Shown piece after piece: positions 11,765-24,223 of a stretch of 64,000 nucleotides of DNA. Within the stretch, counting starts at the first letter, position 1; the number at the start of each line of letters is the position of its first letter. A program made the position numbers and the translations under genes. The notes beneath the pieces were generated by a model that saw nothing but the letters and a program-made list of their open reading frames with translations, made no database searches and was not told where the DNA came from. Location: contig NC_053040.3 of assembly GCF_002575655.3 (NCBI RefSeq), positions 352,785,267 to 352,849,266 on the forward strand. Reading direction: 5' to 3'. The stretch is from Aegilops tauschii subsp. strangulata. Its lineage: Eukaryota; Streptophyta; Magnoliopsida; Poales; Poaceae.

Positions 11765-12044
11765 GTATTTATTCGCCCCCCGCTATCCTCGCTCTGTGAA
11801 TTCCATCCCATGTGTATTTACCCTCCTGCGCTGGGCGGATTCAGTTCGTCGTGATTGTAGCCGGGTCATGGACGTTCATCGCAGGGGCGGTTCAGTTCGC
11901 TGGTTTTGTGTGTCACAGCTTAGGCCATTCCAGTCGAGTTTTTGAGTGGTTCATCAGAAATGCCCCTGAATTTGCTGCAGGCACCTCTCCGCTCGTTTCC
12001 CCCAATTTTCCCCTCACCAAAATTTCCGCCTTGGTGTTGTCTTG

Positions 12045-12972
12045 GATGTAGTATGTAGATCTCCTTTTTCAGTCCGATTGAAATTTCACTGTAGTATGTT
12101 TATTGTAAGAATCTAGAGGCCCGAGGCATGTTTGCGTGGATTTTTTTCTCAGTTAGTCCCTGATCCATCATCAGGATTAGTGTAGGCATGTGCATCGATC
12201 AGTCCATTAGTTCACAGTTGCAGCTGCAAAGGTTGCTGGGGCATAATTGTTGAGAAGAAGATTAACATGGGCGGGCTGAAGCTCCATGGGTAACAAGAAG
12301 ATTTAACTATAAGAAGATCAGAGAATTACAGAGAGTGTGCTCTGTTTTATGTATGTAACCCTGCCTACTGCACCTATTTTTTGCGCAGTGGCAATATCCC
12401 AATATGAAACCCAACAAGGGAACAAGGGATTTAGGGTTGTACTCCCTCCGTCCCATAATATAAGAACGTTTTTAACACTACACTAGTGTCAAAAACGTTC
12501 TTATATTACGGGACGGAGGGAGTACTTCTGAATGTGTCATGTCCGATCATTTTTTTGGATCTGAACATCAGAATTGGGACTGACTTTTTGTCTCTGTCCT
12601 AACTTAGGTGTGTGTGGATGTAGATGATCAGAGGCCCCTCTTTTTGTCTTGGATGTAGTTCTCCTTTTAGTCTGAGTGCAGTTTCACTATTGTATGTTTT
12701 ATTGTAAGAATCTAGAGAGCCGGAGGCATGTTGTAGATGATGAGAGGCAGGTAACTGATTGAATGTGTTTTTCTCTCTGTAGGAGTACTATCGTGAAGAA
12801 ACTGTAGAGTATCATTTTGCCAGCTTAATTTTGCTTTCTTACGTTAGATTAGTAATGGTTGTGATATATTTTTTCTGTAGATCTTTTTTGTTTGATGTAT
12901 ATCTCTTTTTTAGTCTGAGTGTAATTTCACTATAGTATGTTTATTGTAAGAATTTAGAGGCCCGAGTTATGT
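12045..12972 (+). repeat. Three dispersed copies of a ~80-bp motif
   Basis: Copies near 12045-12130, 12648-12735 and 12890-12972 share the order: TCTCC(T)TTTTAGTC, then TTTCACT(A/G)TAGTATG, then TTTATTGTAAGAATCTAGAG, then CCCGAGGCATGTT. They differ by substitutions and small indels, so this is an old local duplication. A fourth partial copy (TTTCACTATAGTATGTTTATT) lies near 12976. Confidence 0.75.
12442..12522. mobile_element. Stowaway MITE (81 bp)
   Basis: Perfect-looking terminal inverted repeats begin CTCCCTCCGTCCCATAATAT, and TA target duplications lie at 12440-12441 and 12523-12524. This is a Tc1/Mariner-derived non-autonomous element forming one near-complete hairpin. Confidence 0.95.
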
Positions 12973-13641
12973 TATTATTTCACTATAGTATGTTTATTCT
13001 AGTGTTTCTAGTGATATGATATTATTCCATTTTTATGCTTAATTTTAGAAGTGCTACTAGTAGCCAAGTTGTAACATATTTCATTTTTATACTTCTACCA
13101 TTTGTCAGTCTAGATTGTCATTTTGATCATGTTTTATAATTTTTGGTCAGGCATAGTCGATTTTTTTCCATCATGTTCAAGTGGATGTTTTTCTTAGTGT
13201 GTGAAGACAGATTTTTTAGGTATGCTTTGCTTCAGATTTTTTATGGTATACCCAGCAATCAGATTTCTTAGGGTCAGCCTAGGTTATGTATACGCAGTCT
13301 AGTTTTTTTTCTCTGGGAATTGGAAAGCCAGCTCTGTTTGTTCATTTTTTAGTTGTCGATAGCTAGAAAAAAATTATGTTCTAACCCAAAGAAAAGGCCT
13401 CCGTGATTTCCTCTTGTTGGTCAGATTTAGTCAGTCGATCAGATCCATTAATGTTTCACCCAGAGCCATCTGATAAAGCTTTCAATGCATTTTTTGTTTC
13501 TATAGTTGATCATTTTTTAGCCATGTTTCCCTATAAAGCAAAACTTCTTCAAGTTAAGTTCATTGTTGAGTTTAAGTTCAATCATTCTTACTTCAGTATA
13601 CCGACAAACAGTTTTTCCCTATTCACCATGTGCCTTATAGA

Positions 13642-13875
13642 TGGAGTACCAAATCTGCATGTCTGACGACTATAGAGGCCACAAAGCAACTGGCAGATCA
13701 TTTTTGGAATACGTTTTGGGAGCAGGGGGCATCATCACTGCTGTTTACATGACCTCCAAGGACGGCGTATCAGCTTCAACAATGGTTGAAGGAATTTCTC
13801 ATGGAGAAGAACCTAAGGGTCGACACCTCTATGAAGATTACTATCAGGCCCAACGACTCTGGAGAACTTGTTGAG
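13642..13875 (+). other. Possible internal exon or gene relic
   Basis: A possible splice acceptor (CTTATAG, ending at 13640) precedes a 77-codon open block that starts MEYQICMSDDYRGHKATGRS and ends at 13874. Base composition is more coding-like than the surrounding T-rich DNA. A second frame across the 3' part is also open, so the true frame is uncertain. No domain is recognised. Confidence 0.25.
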
Positions 13876-13969
13876 TCTTTGGGAGCTTTCCCTAGTGCTT
13901 AAGTTTTCCATCTTTAGCAGATCGTTTATTCTGCATATGTCTTATAGATTCATTTATAAGTCTAGCAAT

Positions 13970-13970
<1 letters not shown>

Positions 13971-14006
<36 letters not shown>
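13971..14006 (+). repeat. (AC)n microsatellite
   Basis: About 17 uninterrupted AC dinucleotides. Confidence 0.97.
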
Positions 14007-14007
<1 letters not shown>

Positions 14008-14279
14008 GAGAAGTTTGGCTCTTTCACTCACATAAATATTTCTCTGTCAGTTTCGACACAAGTTTCAAGGTATAAAAAATATGAATCAATTTTTCATCCC
14101 TCCCTTTGACCTGCATGAACGCATCTTCTTGGCTTCCAAATTTCCAATGCACATATCTTGCATATCCTCATTCGCACTGCTATTCACCTGTAAAATTCAG
14201 TCTTTTCAGATATAGTATGAACTCAAGAACATATATGTGATGAAGAAGCAGTAAGCATGAAACCAAGAAGATGCAACAA

Positions 14280-15810
14280 CTTTAGTTTTATTCTGTAGCT
14301 TTCTCCTGGTACTCATTTCTTTAGTGTTAGGTTTGTTAGCTATTTAGTATTGTTTTTAGTCCAAAGTCTCCATGTATTCTCTATTCTCAGCCTCCGTGGT
14401 TTCAGTATTTCAGTGATTACTCTTCATTCTTCATTGATTTATTCTCTATTGTCTCATGTTTTCTTAGTCATCCTTTTTCTTAGTCATTCTGATTTAGTCA
14501 GTTTTGAGTTCTCAGCCTTCATTTAGTCTTCTTGTCAATCATCCATTATTTTTTTCCAGATTGTCTAGTTATTCTGTCCAGTTATTTCATTGATTAGTCT
14601 TCATTTTATCAGTTTTTCTAGGACGAGTTTGTCTATGTATTTTCATTTTCATTGTTTATTCTTTAGTATCTCAGTTCTAGTTTCAGTTATCATTGTTATT
14701 ATCATTAGGCTCCGCCACTCAGTCTTTGCTCGGGTTTAAGTTTATTAAACTCACTTCTCAGTCTTGTGTTTCAGTTATCAGTGTTTCATTTTACTTGTCA
14801 TTCAGAATTTCTTTGTGTGCTAGTTGTTGTCTGTCTTGAGACATTGTATGGGTAGATTCAGTCCTTCATTTTTTGTTTTCCACTCTTACTCATTCCTTTT
14901 AGTTATCTTTGTCTTTTATCCCAAAGTCTTCAGTTATCATTCATGTTGTTATTTCAGTCAGTCATTATTGTGAATTCTCAGTTCTCATTTTTTTTCTTCA
15001 GTCTTCACTGTTAGCTGATTTGTTCAGCCTCAAGGCATAGCTACCTTTGTTTCAGTCTATCTACTCCCTCCGTCCCATAATGTAAGACGTTTTTTGACAC
15101 TAGTGTAGTATCAGAAAGCGTCTTACATTATGGGACGGAGGGAGTACCTTTTTAGGTTTCTATCAGAATGAGTTTCTTTGTTGATCTGTAGACAATTTTC
15201 TTATTTAACAGCCAGGGTTTTGTGTTTTGTGTTTTTCATTCTTTGTATCTCATTATTTTCAGTCCTTTCTCCATTTTGTCATTGTTCACTTAATGTCCAT
15301 TGATCATTTCATCATTTCTCGTTGTTTAGTTTTTGTATCTCATTATTTATATACGTCATTATTTCTCAGTGAGGGGCGCAAATTTCTCAGTTTTTGTATG
15401 CCAGTACTCGGTTATTTGTCCTCTGTATTTTGCTGATCCATTTATATTTATGTAATATTCCTTAGTGTTTGTATCTCATTATTTATATAAGCATATAAGC
15501 TTACAGTTTCTCTAGTATTGCAGTCTTGAAGTTCATATTCCTCACTCACTGTGCGGTTTTTATTCAGCATTGATTCATCATCTTTTAGTTTTTAGTAAAG
15601 TTATTTAGTCCATGTTTTGTATTGAGCAGCATGAGCAGGTGATGTACTGTGAAGACTAAGTAGTTTCTTCAGTTACTTTTTGTCATTGTCTAGCATGATC
15701 AGTTGTTCCTTTCTATAAGTCAAAATTCATTTTACTTGTTGCGTTTTCGTCAGTCTCTGTTTTTTTCATGTACTTCTTAGTTTATGTTTAGCTCTTTTTA
15801 GTATTACCTT
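14280..15810 (+). other. T-rich, intron-like region with TTCAGT/TTAGTC motifs
   Basis: The plus strand is strongly T-rich, with very frequent TTTAGTC, TTCAGTC and CATT words and few long frames. It contains a Stowaway element and three copies of TTTGTATCTCATTATTT (near 15242, 15333 and 15469). The bias resembles a plant intron transcribed rightward. No gene is seen. Confidence 0.45.
15064..15144. mobile_element. Stowaway MITE (81 bp)
   Basis: Terminal inverted repeats CTCCCTCCGTCCCATAATGT with TA on both sides (15062-15063, 15145-15146). It is related to the copy at 12442 but with a different centre. Confidence 0.95.
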
Positions 15811-15823
15811 TTACCAAGGGAAG

Positions 15824-16123
15824 TTGCCTCTAGCCTGGACACCGGAGAGAAGGGGCTTGTGGAATGTGATCTACAGTATAGCTGCATATGACACCGCCCC
15901 TAATGACCGCATCGTCTTCAAGAGTGGATGGAGAGAGTTTCCAGCAAGAATAAGTGTTGTTGATGTTGGAACAGCTGTACTATTCACTTTCAAGATCAGT
16001 GCTCATGAGGATATTGGAGATGATAGTCGTTGTCCATGTCCTCACGGCGGGTGCCTGAGTCTACTAGTTGACAAGCTTCAGTCGAGTTGGATCTCAATTT
16101 TCATTAGCTTTGCACTAGCGTAG
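15824..16123 (+). pseudogene. B3-domain-like fragment
   Basis: B3 domains are plant DNA-binding folds (ARF, ABI3 and REM families). The 99-codon frame contains GLWNVIYSIAAYD, then DRIVFKSGWREFPARISVVD, then VGTAVLFTFK. This order (W-x-V strand, GW..F segment, then VG...LFTF strand) matches the C-terminal half of REM-type B3 domains. The N-terminal half was not found, though it could lie in an earlier exon. A splice acceptor-like ACCAAG precedes the block near 15820. This could be the last exon of a gene starting near 11.6 kb or a relic. The domain call is tentative. Confidence 0.35.
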
Positions 16124-18686
16124 CCTTTCTCTATCATGTCACTTTTTGTGTGTTTATCTGCATGTACTGAATCTATATAATGTGTGCTTTGCACATGTGG
16201 CATGATACCACCAGAACCTACTGCATATGTACCTATGTTGCATTGGTTCCAGCTTTTTGGGTTGGCAGTTATATAAGTTATTGCATGTCTATTTTAGTGC
16301 TCATTCACTCTCACCATTTTCTTTAGATAACTAGCATTTTTACAGTAATGCAGTGTGTTTTTCTGAGAATATATGTGTAGGTATGTTCAGGTTTGTCATC
16401 CAAAATGTAGAGTTTTTGACCGTACAGAGGACCTTTCTCAGGTATGCTCGTGACTGTGAAGTACAGCAAAAAGATGATGTATATGTCATACAATGGGGCT
16501 CCAGGGGCAGCTGTATGCGTTGAGTATTTGCGAAACTAAATAGTGCCCCATCCATCTTTAATTATGTGGAAAGAGTGAGGCACTAGGAAGGTGATGCCTC
16601 CATTGTACATGCCCTTATCTTCCTTTGAGTGTGTAGCCTTGGTGTCACAAAAAAGCAGACCGAAGATGCAGGAGTGTGTATGGTACTGGAGACAGACTTT
16701 TGTGTGTGGGCGACCGTAATCGGGTCAGAATCTGTTTACCCGGTCCGTTAGCGGTGTGGCTGGTTTGGTGTGGGGTAGCGGGCCAGCAGGAGGAAATTCG
16801 ACTGAATGTACTGAAGAAATCAGTCGTTTTTTTCTAGCAAAACTGACCCGTTCCTCGTAAAAAAGCAAAACTGACTCAAGACCTGAGTATTTAGCAAAAC
16901 TGACTCAGATCTGAGCTCGCCCACGTGTAAACACACAATTGGCTGAAAAATTCGACCTAAAACGAAATAGAAAACAGACGTCTGTTGATTAGATAGTCCC
17001 TACTATATACTAGTACACTACTACTATTGTGTAGCGGAATAGACCAGGCGTGCGTACTAGTGTATGCTGTACCATAAGAAAAGAACGCCCTACCCACCAC
17101 CCCCGCCAAAGTCCAGTGTTGATGGGAGCGCCTATACATAGAGACAAGGTGAATAAAGGGATCGCGCATAATGACGTGGATCAAAGGCGCCGAGAGATTA
17201 GATGGATTCCTTATGTTTGCGTTGTGTGGGTGAAGAGGCAACAGAGAAATAGTGGGCTGAAACTTACGTGGGGCAAGAAAAAAGAGTCTAGGGACGTCTT
17301 TAAGTCTTTAGACCATCCTCAGCAGATTGGATACTTGGGTACACGTCTCTCTCCGGCCTCTCCTCTCTCTGCTCATCACGAAGCTAGACAACCGATAGGT
17401 GGAAAGGAAGATGCTCCTATCCTATCAGGTCTATTTTTTTTTCATTTTGGAGACCAAGCTATATGTATGTATTCTATAAAGCTACACACCTACGCAAACA
17501 GCCCTCACGATATTGAATTGGTAAGAATTTTTGCTTGCGTGTACGCAGATATCGCCGATCGTAACGTAATCATCACCAAAAGAAGAAAAAGGGAGTATGC
17601 ACAAAAATGTACGTACACCCCGCGGCGTATGCGTATGCGTACAGCACGACGAAATGGACCCGATTAGGACGGGCAGGCGAAAAGCCAAAGAAAAACGGAA
17701 ATGCTTGCAATTGCATCCCCATGGAAGCAAGTCATTTTAGTCTAGTATAGTACTAGTAATAACTAGGATCCATCCAAGTGTCCCAAACCAGCGCGAAATT
17801 AGGAGGCGTCCACAGAGGCAGCAAGCACGTCACGATTGCGGCAGCTAGTTGGGGACATGCACAGCACCGCACGTACGGCTCGCCATCGTTTTCGCTCCTA
17901 CAGTAGCATTTTCCGCGCTGGGGCTCGTGTACGGTGACGCGAGACGCCAAAGCCCCCGACCCCCGTGCCCCTGTACGCGCGCGTCTGCGTCGTCACCTCA
18001 TGGACGGACGGTGGCCCGTGGAAACCCTGTGCTGCCGCCTGATCCCGTGGCCACGAGCGCCCGTTGGTACCAGCGCGCAAACGGCTACATGATCCAGCCA
18101 GACCCGAGGGAATCCGCCCTGCGTCCCCCGCATTGGAGGAGCTATCCATCCGATTCGGCTGGCGCTGCTAGCTGTTCCTCTCCCCCACCACGTCGACCCC
18201 TCCCCGGCCCCGGGCATGCATGCGGGATGCGGCCACGGGGCTTGCACAGTGCGGCTTCCTCCTTTTCCTGATGGATGGGAGGGAGGGCGCACAGTGGCGG
18301 CTTGTGCTGGGGTCAACATAGTAACATCCATGCATGCATTGCATTGCGTGGTGTGCGAGCACTACAGTGGTGTGGTAGGGGAGACGGCGTTGTTACCATG
18401 CACGGAGACGGAGGGAGTGTGCGCATAAATGGGTTGCTCTGTGCGGCATCTCAAGAGCCACAAGTATCTCTGGCCCCGGCTGGGAGCACGGAAGGAGCGC
18501 ATTCATTGATGTGGTACGTGCCAAAGCTCCTACCTTTTACAGCTGCGTGCGTGTACCCAGAGCAGCTGACGCTGACGCTGACGCTGACGCGCCCTCACCC
18601 CCACCCGATAGCTAGCTAGCTAGCTGCCGCCATGCAGTCGCTCGTGGAGGATTGAAAATAAAATAGACGAACAAAAGTGATGTGCA
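16124..18686. other. Low-copy intergenic DNA, no gene recognised
   Basis: Long open frames here (for example 17050-17667 plus) lack domains and coding bias. Minor structure: three copies of GCAAAACTGACTC or near variants (16838-16912), a run of GCTGACGCTGACGCTGACGC near 18566, and TAGC repeats near 18608. Nothing else was seen. Confidence 0.45.
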
Positions 18687-18695
18687 AGCATTGGC

Positions 18696-18946
18696 GGCAG
18701 AAATCTCATATTTGACCTGAGGACGAAATCAAATCACAAACTGACCTGCTTTTGAAAAAATTTCATCGGCTAACCCTTTCGTGTAGCGCCCGACAGCTAG
18801 GCGCCGCACACTACCATGCAGCGCATCTGCCTTAGGCGTCGCACCTCCTGCCAGCGTGGCAGCCCTGGTCCAGTTGCGGCCCCACAGACAGCACTGCAGC
18901 TGCCACACTGTGTAAAGTGCAGCGCCTATCGCTTGGGCGCTGCACA
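18696..18946 (+). repeat. Left terminal inverted repeat of the MULE
   Basis: It pairs with the right TIR over its length, from GGCAGAAATCTCATATTTGA inward. Compared with the right arm it lacks about 15 bases near 18900, removing one GCGCC...GGCGC palindrome. It ends in a perfect palindrome (18917-18945) with 10-base arms GTGCAGCGCC and GGCGCTGCAC around a 9-base centre. Confidence 0.9.
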
Positions 18947-19621
18947 TTGACTTAAGCCGCATCGGGCCAGCCCCTCCCAGCAGTTCTTCCCCCTCTGAGG
19001 AAGTTGCTCTGTTTACAGAGAGCGGCGGCGGCGCCGCCCCCTTCGGATCCCCCCACACCCCTCTCAGATCTGAAGTTTTGAGGTCCGGATTCGATCTCCA
19101 ATCCCTCCTACTAGGTAAACTCCTCCGTTCCCTTTCTTTTCCTCCGTAAATGCGTTGCAATTTTAGGGATTTGCCCAAGATTAGGTGGAACCTTTGATTT
19201 GCTTGGTTTGGATCTTTGTTTGCCCAAGATTAGGTGGAACCTTTGATCCCCCACACACACTATATGATTCTTGTTAGTGAAACCTAGATTGTAAATTTTT
19301 CTAGATATATATGAGATGCCTAGTTTTGTAGATAATTATGAGATGTTGAGTTTTGTAGCTATATGTGAGATGTTGAGTTTTTTTAGATATATATGAAATG
19401 TTGAGTTTATTTGAAATATGAGATGTTGATTTACTTGAACACATATGACATACTAGATATATATGATAATTTACAATCATTTATTCATTGTGTGAGAAGG
19501 AGATGTTGAGATTCTTGTAGATGAATACATATGAGATGTTTAGATGAACACATATGAAATGTTGAGTGTTTACCGATATTTGAGATGAACTCATATATGT
19601 TTATTGTTGAAATTTGTAAGG
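18947..19621 (+). promoter_or_regulatory. Putative 5' leader and promoter interval of the PMD gene
   Basis: It follows the left TIR. A possible leader exon ends CTCCTACTAG and meets a GTAAAC donor near 19115; the following DNA is A/T-rich with repeated GAGATGTTGAGTTT motifs (19330-19560), intron-like. Transcription is likely driven from the TIR, as in other MULEs, but this is inference. Confidence 0.4.
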
Positions 19622-22194
19622 ATGGTTTGGCTTCTCGACGATGTCTACGACACGAAACACCGGGCCTACATGATGCGCGAGAAGGAGATGGTAATAACGA
19701 GTAATCTAAATATTTTGCAAATTTGCCTTAAGTTGAAATTTACATGCCCTAAGATTTGTCATTACTTGTTTTTTGCAGAAGCTTGAACCTTTGAAGATTC
19801 GGTATCACGGGGTCTCTGGTCCTGCCATGCCTTACGATGAGTGGTACACATCGTACATCAAGCAGGCATGACTACTCCCGTGGATTCAGTTGGTCAGCCG
19901 GTCCACGCCGAATCTGAACGCTCCACTGGTGTCCGCTCTTGCTGATCGGTGGAGGCCGGAGACGCATAGTTTCCATCTTCGGACTGGGGAGATGACCGTG
20001 ACGCTCGAGGATGTCTCGTTGATCACCGGTCTTGCTATCGACGGGATGCCTCTCTGTATGAGCACCGATTCTGATGGCTCCTACTGAGGCTGAGGCTGAT
20101 GTAGAGGAGGGAGAAGAGAAGAAGAAGAGGGAAAGGAAAGCAGCCGAAGCTGCTTTCACGTGGATTCAAACTCACTTTGCGACGTGCCCTCCGGATGCCA
20201 CTGATGATGTGATCCAGACACATGCTCGTGTCTACATGTGGTATGTTGTGTTGAGGACTTTGTTTCCTGACTCCACTGGCAAGAACGCTCCATGGATGTG
20301 GCTGAAGGCGTTGACCGTCTTCGATAGCAAATGGAGCTGGGGTTCAGCGACTCTTGCCTACTTGTACCGACATGTAGTTGGTCTGTTTTGTGATCAACTC
20401 ATTTCTTCATTAGCAATGCAAGCTTGCTGTCAAGTTAACATTGTTTTTCTTTCATATGCAGCTGGACGATGCGTGTTGCAGGATCACAGATAGTGCAGGC
20501 ATTGGTGGTAATATGCTTCTACTTTCTGTATGGAGCTGGGAGCGTCTGCCTGTTGGACGCCCGAAGAGCGTCAGGTTTAATCCTTGGTATGAAGATGAAG
20601 ATGACGAATTACGGCGCCCCACTTGGGCTTACAAGTGGGATGTGGTTTCCGAGATGACGAACGATGTCAATCTCATGTACCAGAAGTACGTTGCCGAGTT
20701 GGACACGATTACGCCTGAGCAGGTAACGAGGTCATTACTTCAGTCATTTCTCATGTTTGCCTGAAAAAAAGTCACCAATTTTGCATTGTTGCCCTATTTC
20801 ATAGGTGGAATGGCAGCCATATGGCGCCAATGACAGACTTGGGTACACCCCGGAGTTTAGCATCAACCCGATGTGCTTGCGGGATAGGGATCTCTGGCTT
20901 ATGCGGTGCGCACTGATATGCAACTGGGCTGTTGAGTTTCATTTGCCACATCGCGTGTTTCGTCAGTTTGGTCTGTTCCAGCCTCACCCGCCGGAATGGG
21001 TGGATACGGACAAAGAACTTCATAGGTAAGAGAGCGTATCGACTAAGCATCGTTAGTCCTTCTTGATTTTGCTAATGTTTGGTATTGTACCATGCAGGTT
21101 GGACAGGAGAAGGCAGCGGAAGATAAAGGACTGGGACAAGCATCATGCTTCGTATGTTACCCTCTTCCAGCTTTGCGTGGAGCAAGCTCGTAGCAGTGCA
21201 CGCGCCCAGCTTCGTGAGCATAACCCACTTGCTTTTGATAACTACATACGATGGCTTCTTGAAAATACTCGAGTTGAGATATGCCCGCCGGCATATAATG
21301 AGGATATTCTTGAAGAACCCGTGAACTTTGAGGATCTATCAAAGGGGAAGTACAACAGAGATGTCAGGGTAGGGCAAGGAGTCCCTGCTGTTCCGGTGAT
21401 TAACTATGTGGTAAAGTGTTCCTTCTTTACTTTCCCGTTGGCCGTATTACACATGTCTGAATGGCTAACGTGTTCATTCTTTCTCATCCGCAGCGCACCG
21501 AGATCAAGAAAGCAGCTGATGAGAGCCAGTCTATTCTGGAGAACACACCGGTTGGAAAAGGCAATGATGATGGTTCACTACGAGCATTCCTCAAGGTACA
21601 TATCGCATTCACTATGAGAGCCAGTCTATGTTGTGGAGTTTGATATCTTCCACACTTGTTTATGTTACAGCGTCAGGCCAGGAAGTTAAGGCGGTTATCG
21701 AATCTTCTCGGTTGCCGTGATCCCGAATTTGATGAACCATCTGCCTCCAGGTCTGGTACACCATCAGACCCCTCATCTCACCATCAGGGGGACGATGTGA
21801 GTTCCTCATATGCTTATCTGGATGATGAGGGTGCGGTCACCCAAGAGGTATGACTAATCCTTTAGATGTGATTCTCACTTGATTACGACGCCGCTCTTCA
21901 CCATATTGTTTGATTGTGTGATAGGGCCATGACATTGATGATGACATGACTTTGGCGGACGCTCAACTTCGGTCCCCATATGTGTTCAAGCCTAGGCAGC
22001 CCAGACGCCGGTACACGCCCAACGACTTTGACAACAGAGGCAACCCAAAGGTGGTCGTAGGAACCTCGCGGATGGCTAGCTTGGATCATGAGGCGGAGGC
22101 GGAGGAGGAAGTGCAGGAAGAGGAGGCTCGTCCACCCAGGAAGAAGAAGATAGCCTGCAGGCGTGGCACCAGGAACACGCGTGGAAAGCATTAG
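19622..22194 (+). pseudogene. Plant mobile domain (PMD, MAIN-like) gene, 8 exons, disrupted in exon 2
   Basis: PMD proteins (Arabidopsis MAIN/MAIL1 and transposon-borne relatives) are nuclear proteins linked to silencing and meristem maintenance. Exons with GT-AG borders: 19622-19690, 19779-20373, 20462-20722, 20805-21025, 21098-21410, 21494-21595, 21671-21847, 21925-22194. The PMD core is visible as RWRPETHSFHLRTGEMTVTL, EDVSLITGLAIDGMPL, ARVYMWYVVLRTLFPD, SWGSATLAYLYRH and LLLSVWSWERLP. The tail is acidic, then basic (RPPRKKK...RRGTRNTRGK), AT-hook-like. Two lesions lie in exon 2: TGA at 19869-19871 and a net frameshift before 20074 (apparent loss of sequence after STDSDG). All other exons keep phase. 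From ATG 20074 a spliced 547-residue product remains possible. The start at 19622 is the first plausible one. A convergent GRF gene lies in the same element. Confidence 0.88.
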
Positions 22195-22472
22195 TGCTTG
22201 TGTTTGTTAGTGCTCTTGTAGCCGTTTCATTAGGTTGATGAACTTGTGAGGTTATGTTATATGTTGGTGAACTCTTACTAGTGTGGTATTTGTGTTTGCG
22301 AAGTAGTAGTAATGTTGAATTGTCCTAAATGATGTGATGTTCAAGTTATTAGTTGTCTTTGTTCAGTATTTGTGTTTACAGTAATTTTAGTTATGTTGAA
22401 CAAGTTATGTGAGTGCTGCATGAGCCCAAAATGGCATCTGTTTCTGTAATTTGGCAGTTAACGGCACTGCAG
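22195..22472 (+). other. 3' flank of the PMD gene, up to the Copia insertion
   Basis: A/T-rich, untranslated-looking sequence ending with the TGCAG target copy (22468-22472). It is interrupted here and resumes at 31068 after the Copia element. Confidence 0.5.
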
Positions 22473-24223
22473 TGTTTGGGAACGTAGCAATAATTCAAAA
22501 TTTTCCTACGTGCCACCAAGATCAATCTAGGAGATGCTAGCAACGAGAGAGAGGGAGTGCATCTTCATACCCTTGAAGATCGCTAAGCGGAAGCGTTACA
22601 AGAACGCGGTTGATGGAGTCGTACTCGCAGCGATTCAAATCACGGAAGATCCGATCTAGCGGCGAACGGACGGCGCCTCCGTGTTCAACACACGTACAGC
22701 CCGGGGACGTCTCCTCCTTCTTGATCCAGCAAGGGGAGAGGAGAAGTTGAGGGAGAACTCCAGCAGCACGACGGCGTGGTGGCAATGGAGCTCGTGGTTC
22801 TCCGGCAGAGCTTCGCTAAGCACTACGGAGGAGGAGAAGGAGGTGTATGAGGAGGGAGGGCTGCGCCAGGGAAGAGGTGCGGCTGCCCTCCCACCCCTCC
22901 ACTATATATAGGGGCAAGGGGAGAGGGGGAGGCGCCCTAGGGTTTCCCCTAGGGGGTGGCGGCCAAGCAGATTGGATCTCCCTAGGGAAAATCCTAGGGA
23001 GACTTGCCCCCCAAGCCAAGCAGGTGGAGGCTTGCCTCCCAAGCCAGGTGGAGGCGCCCCACCTCCCCAAGTAATGTGGGAAAGGGTGTGGGGGGCGCAC
23101 CACCCCTTAGTGGGCTGGTTTGCCCCTTCCCCTTTGGCCCATGAGGCCCTCCAACACTTGCCGGGGCTCCCGAAACACCTTTCGGTCATGCTGGCCATAG
23201 CCTGGTACCCCCGGAACACTTCCGGACTCCAATACCCTTCGTCCAATATATCGATCTTCACCGCCGGACCATTCCGGAACTCCTCGTGATGTCCGGGATC
23301 TCATCCGGGACTCCGAACAACCTTCGGTAACCACATACTATTTCCCATAACAACTCTAGCGTCACCGAACCTTAAGTGTGTAGACCCTACGGGTTCGGGA
23401 ACCATGCAGACATGACCGAGACACCTCTCCGTCCAATAACCAATAGCGGGATCTGGATACCCATATTGGCTCCCACATGTTCCACGATGATCTCATCGGA
23501 TGAATAACGATGTCGGGGATTCAATGAATCCTGTATACAATTCCCTTTGTCTATCGGTATGTTACTTGCCCGAGTTCGATCATCGGTATCCCAATACCTC
23601 GTTCAATCTCGTTACCGGCAAGTCTCTTTACTCGTTACATAACGCATGATCCCGTGGCTAACTCATTAGTCACATTGAGCTCATTATGATGATGCATTAC
23701 CGAGTGGGCCCAGAGATACCTCTCCGTCATACGGAGTGACAAATCCCAGTCTCGATTTGTGCCAACCCAACAGACACTTTCGGAGATACCTGTAGTGCAC
23801 CTTTATAGCCACCCAGTTACGTTGTGACGTTTGGTACACCCAAAGCATTCCTACGGTATCCGGGAGTTGCACAATCTCATGGTCTAAGGAAATGATACTT
23901 GACATTAGAAAAGCTCTTAGCAAACGAACTACACGATCTTGTGCTATGCTTAGGATTGGGTCTTGTCCATCACATCATTCTCCTAATGATGTGATCCCGT
24001 TATCAATGACATCCAATGTCCATGGTCAGGAAACCATAACCATCTATTGATCAACGAGCTAGTCAACTAGAGGCTTACTAGGGACATGTTGTGGTCTATG
24101 TATTCACACATGTATTACGGTTTCCAGTTAATACAATTATAGCATGAACAATAGACAATTATCATGAACAAGGAAATACAATAATAACCATTTTATTATT
24201 GCCTCTAGGGCATATTTCCAACA
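22473..24223 (-). repeat. 3' LTR of the full-length Copia element
   Basis: The plus strand starts TGTTTGGGAACGTAGC and ends TATTTCCAACA. A TATATATAG box for minus-strand transcription lies near 22903-22912. Confidence 0.95.

Noticed and set aside
17050..17667. 205-codon plus-strand frame
   Set aside because: No domain, irregular composition, and no supporting splice or promoter context; likely chance.
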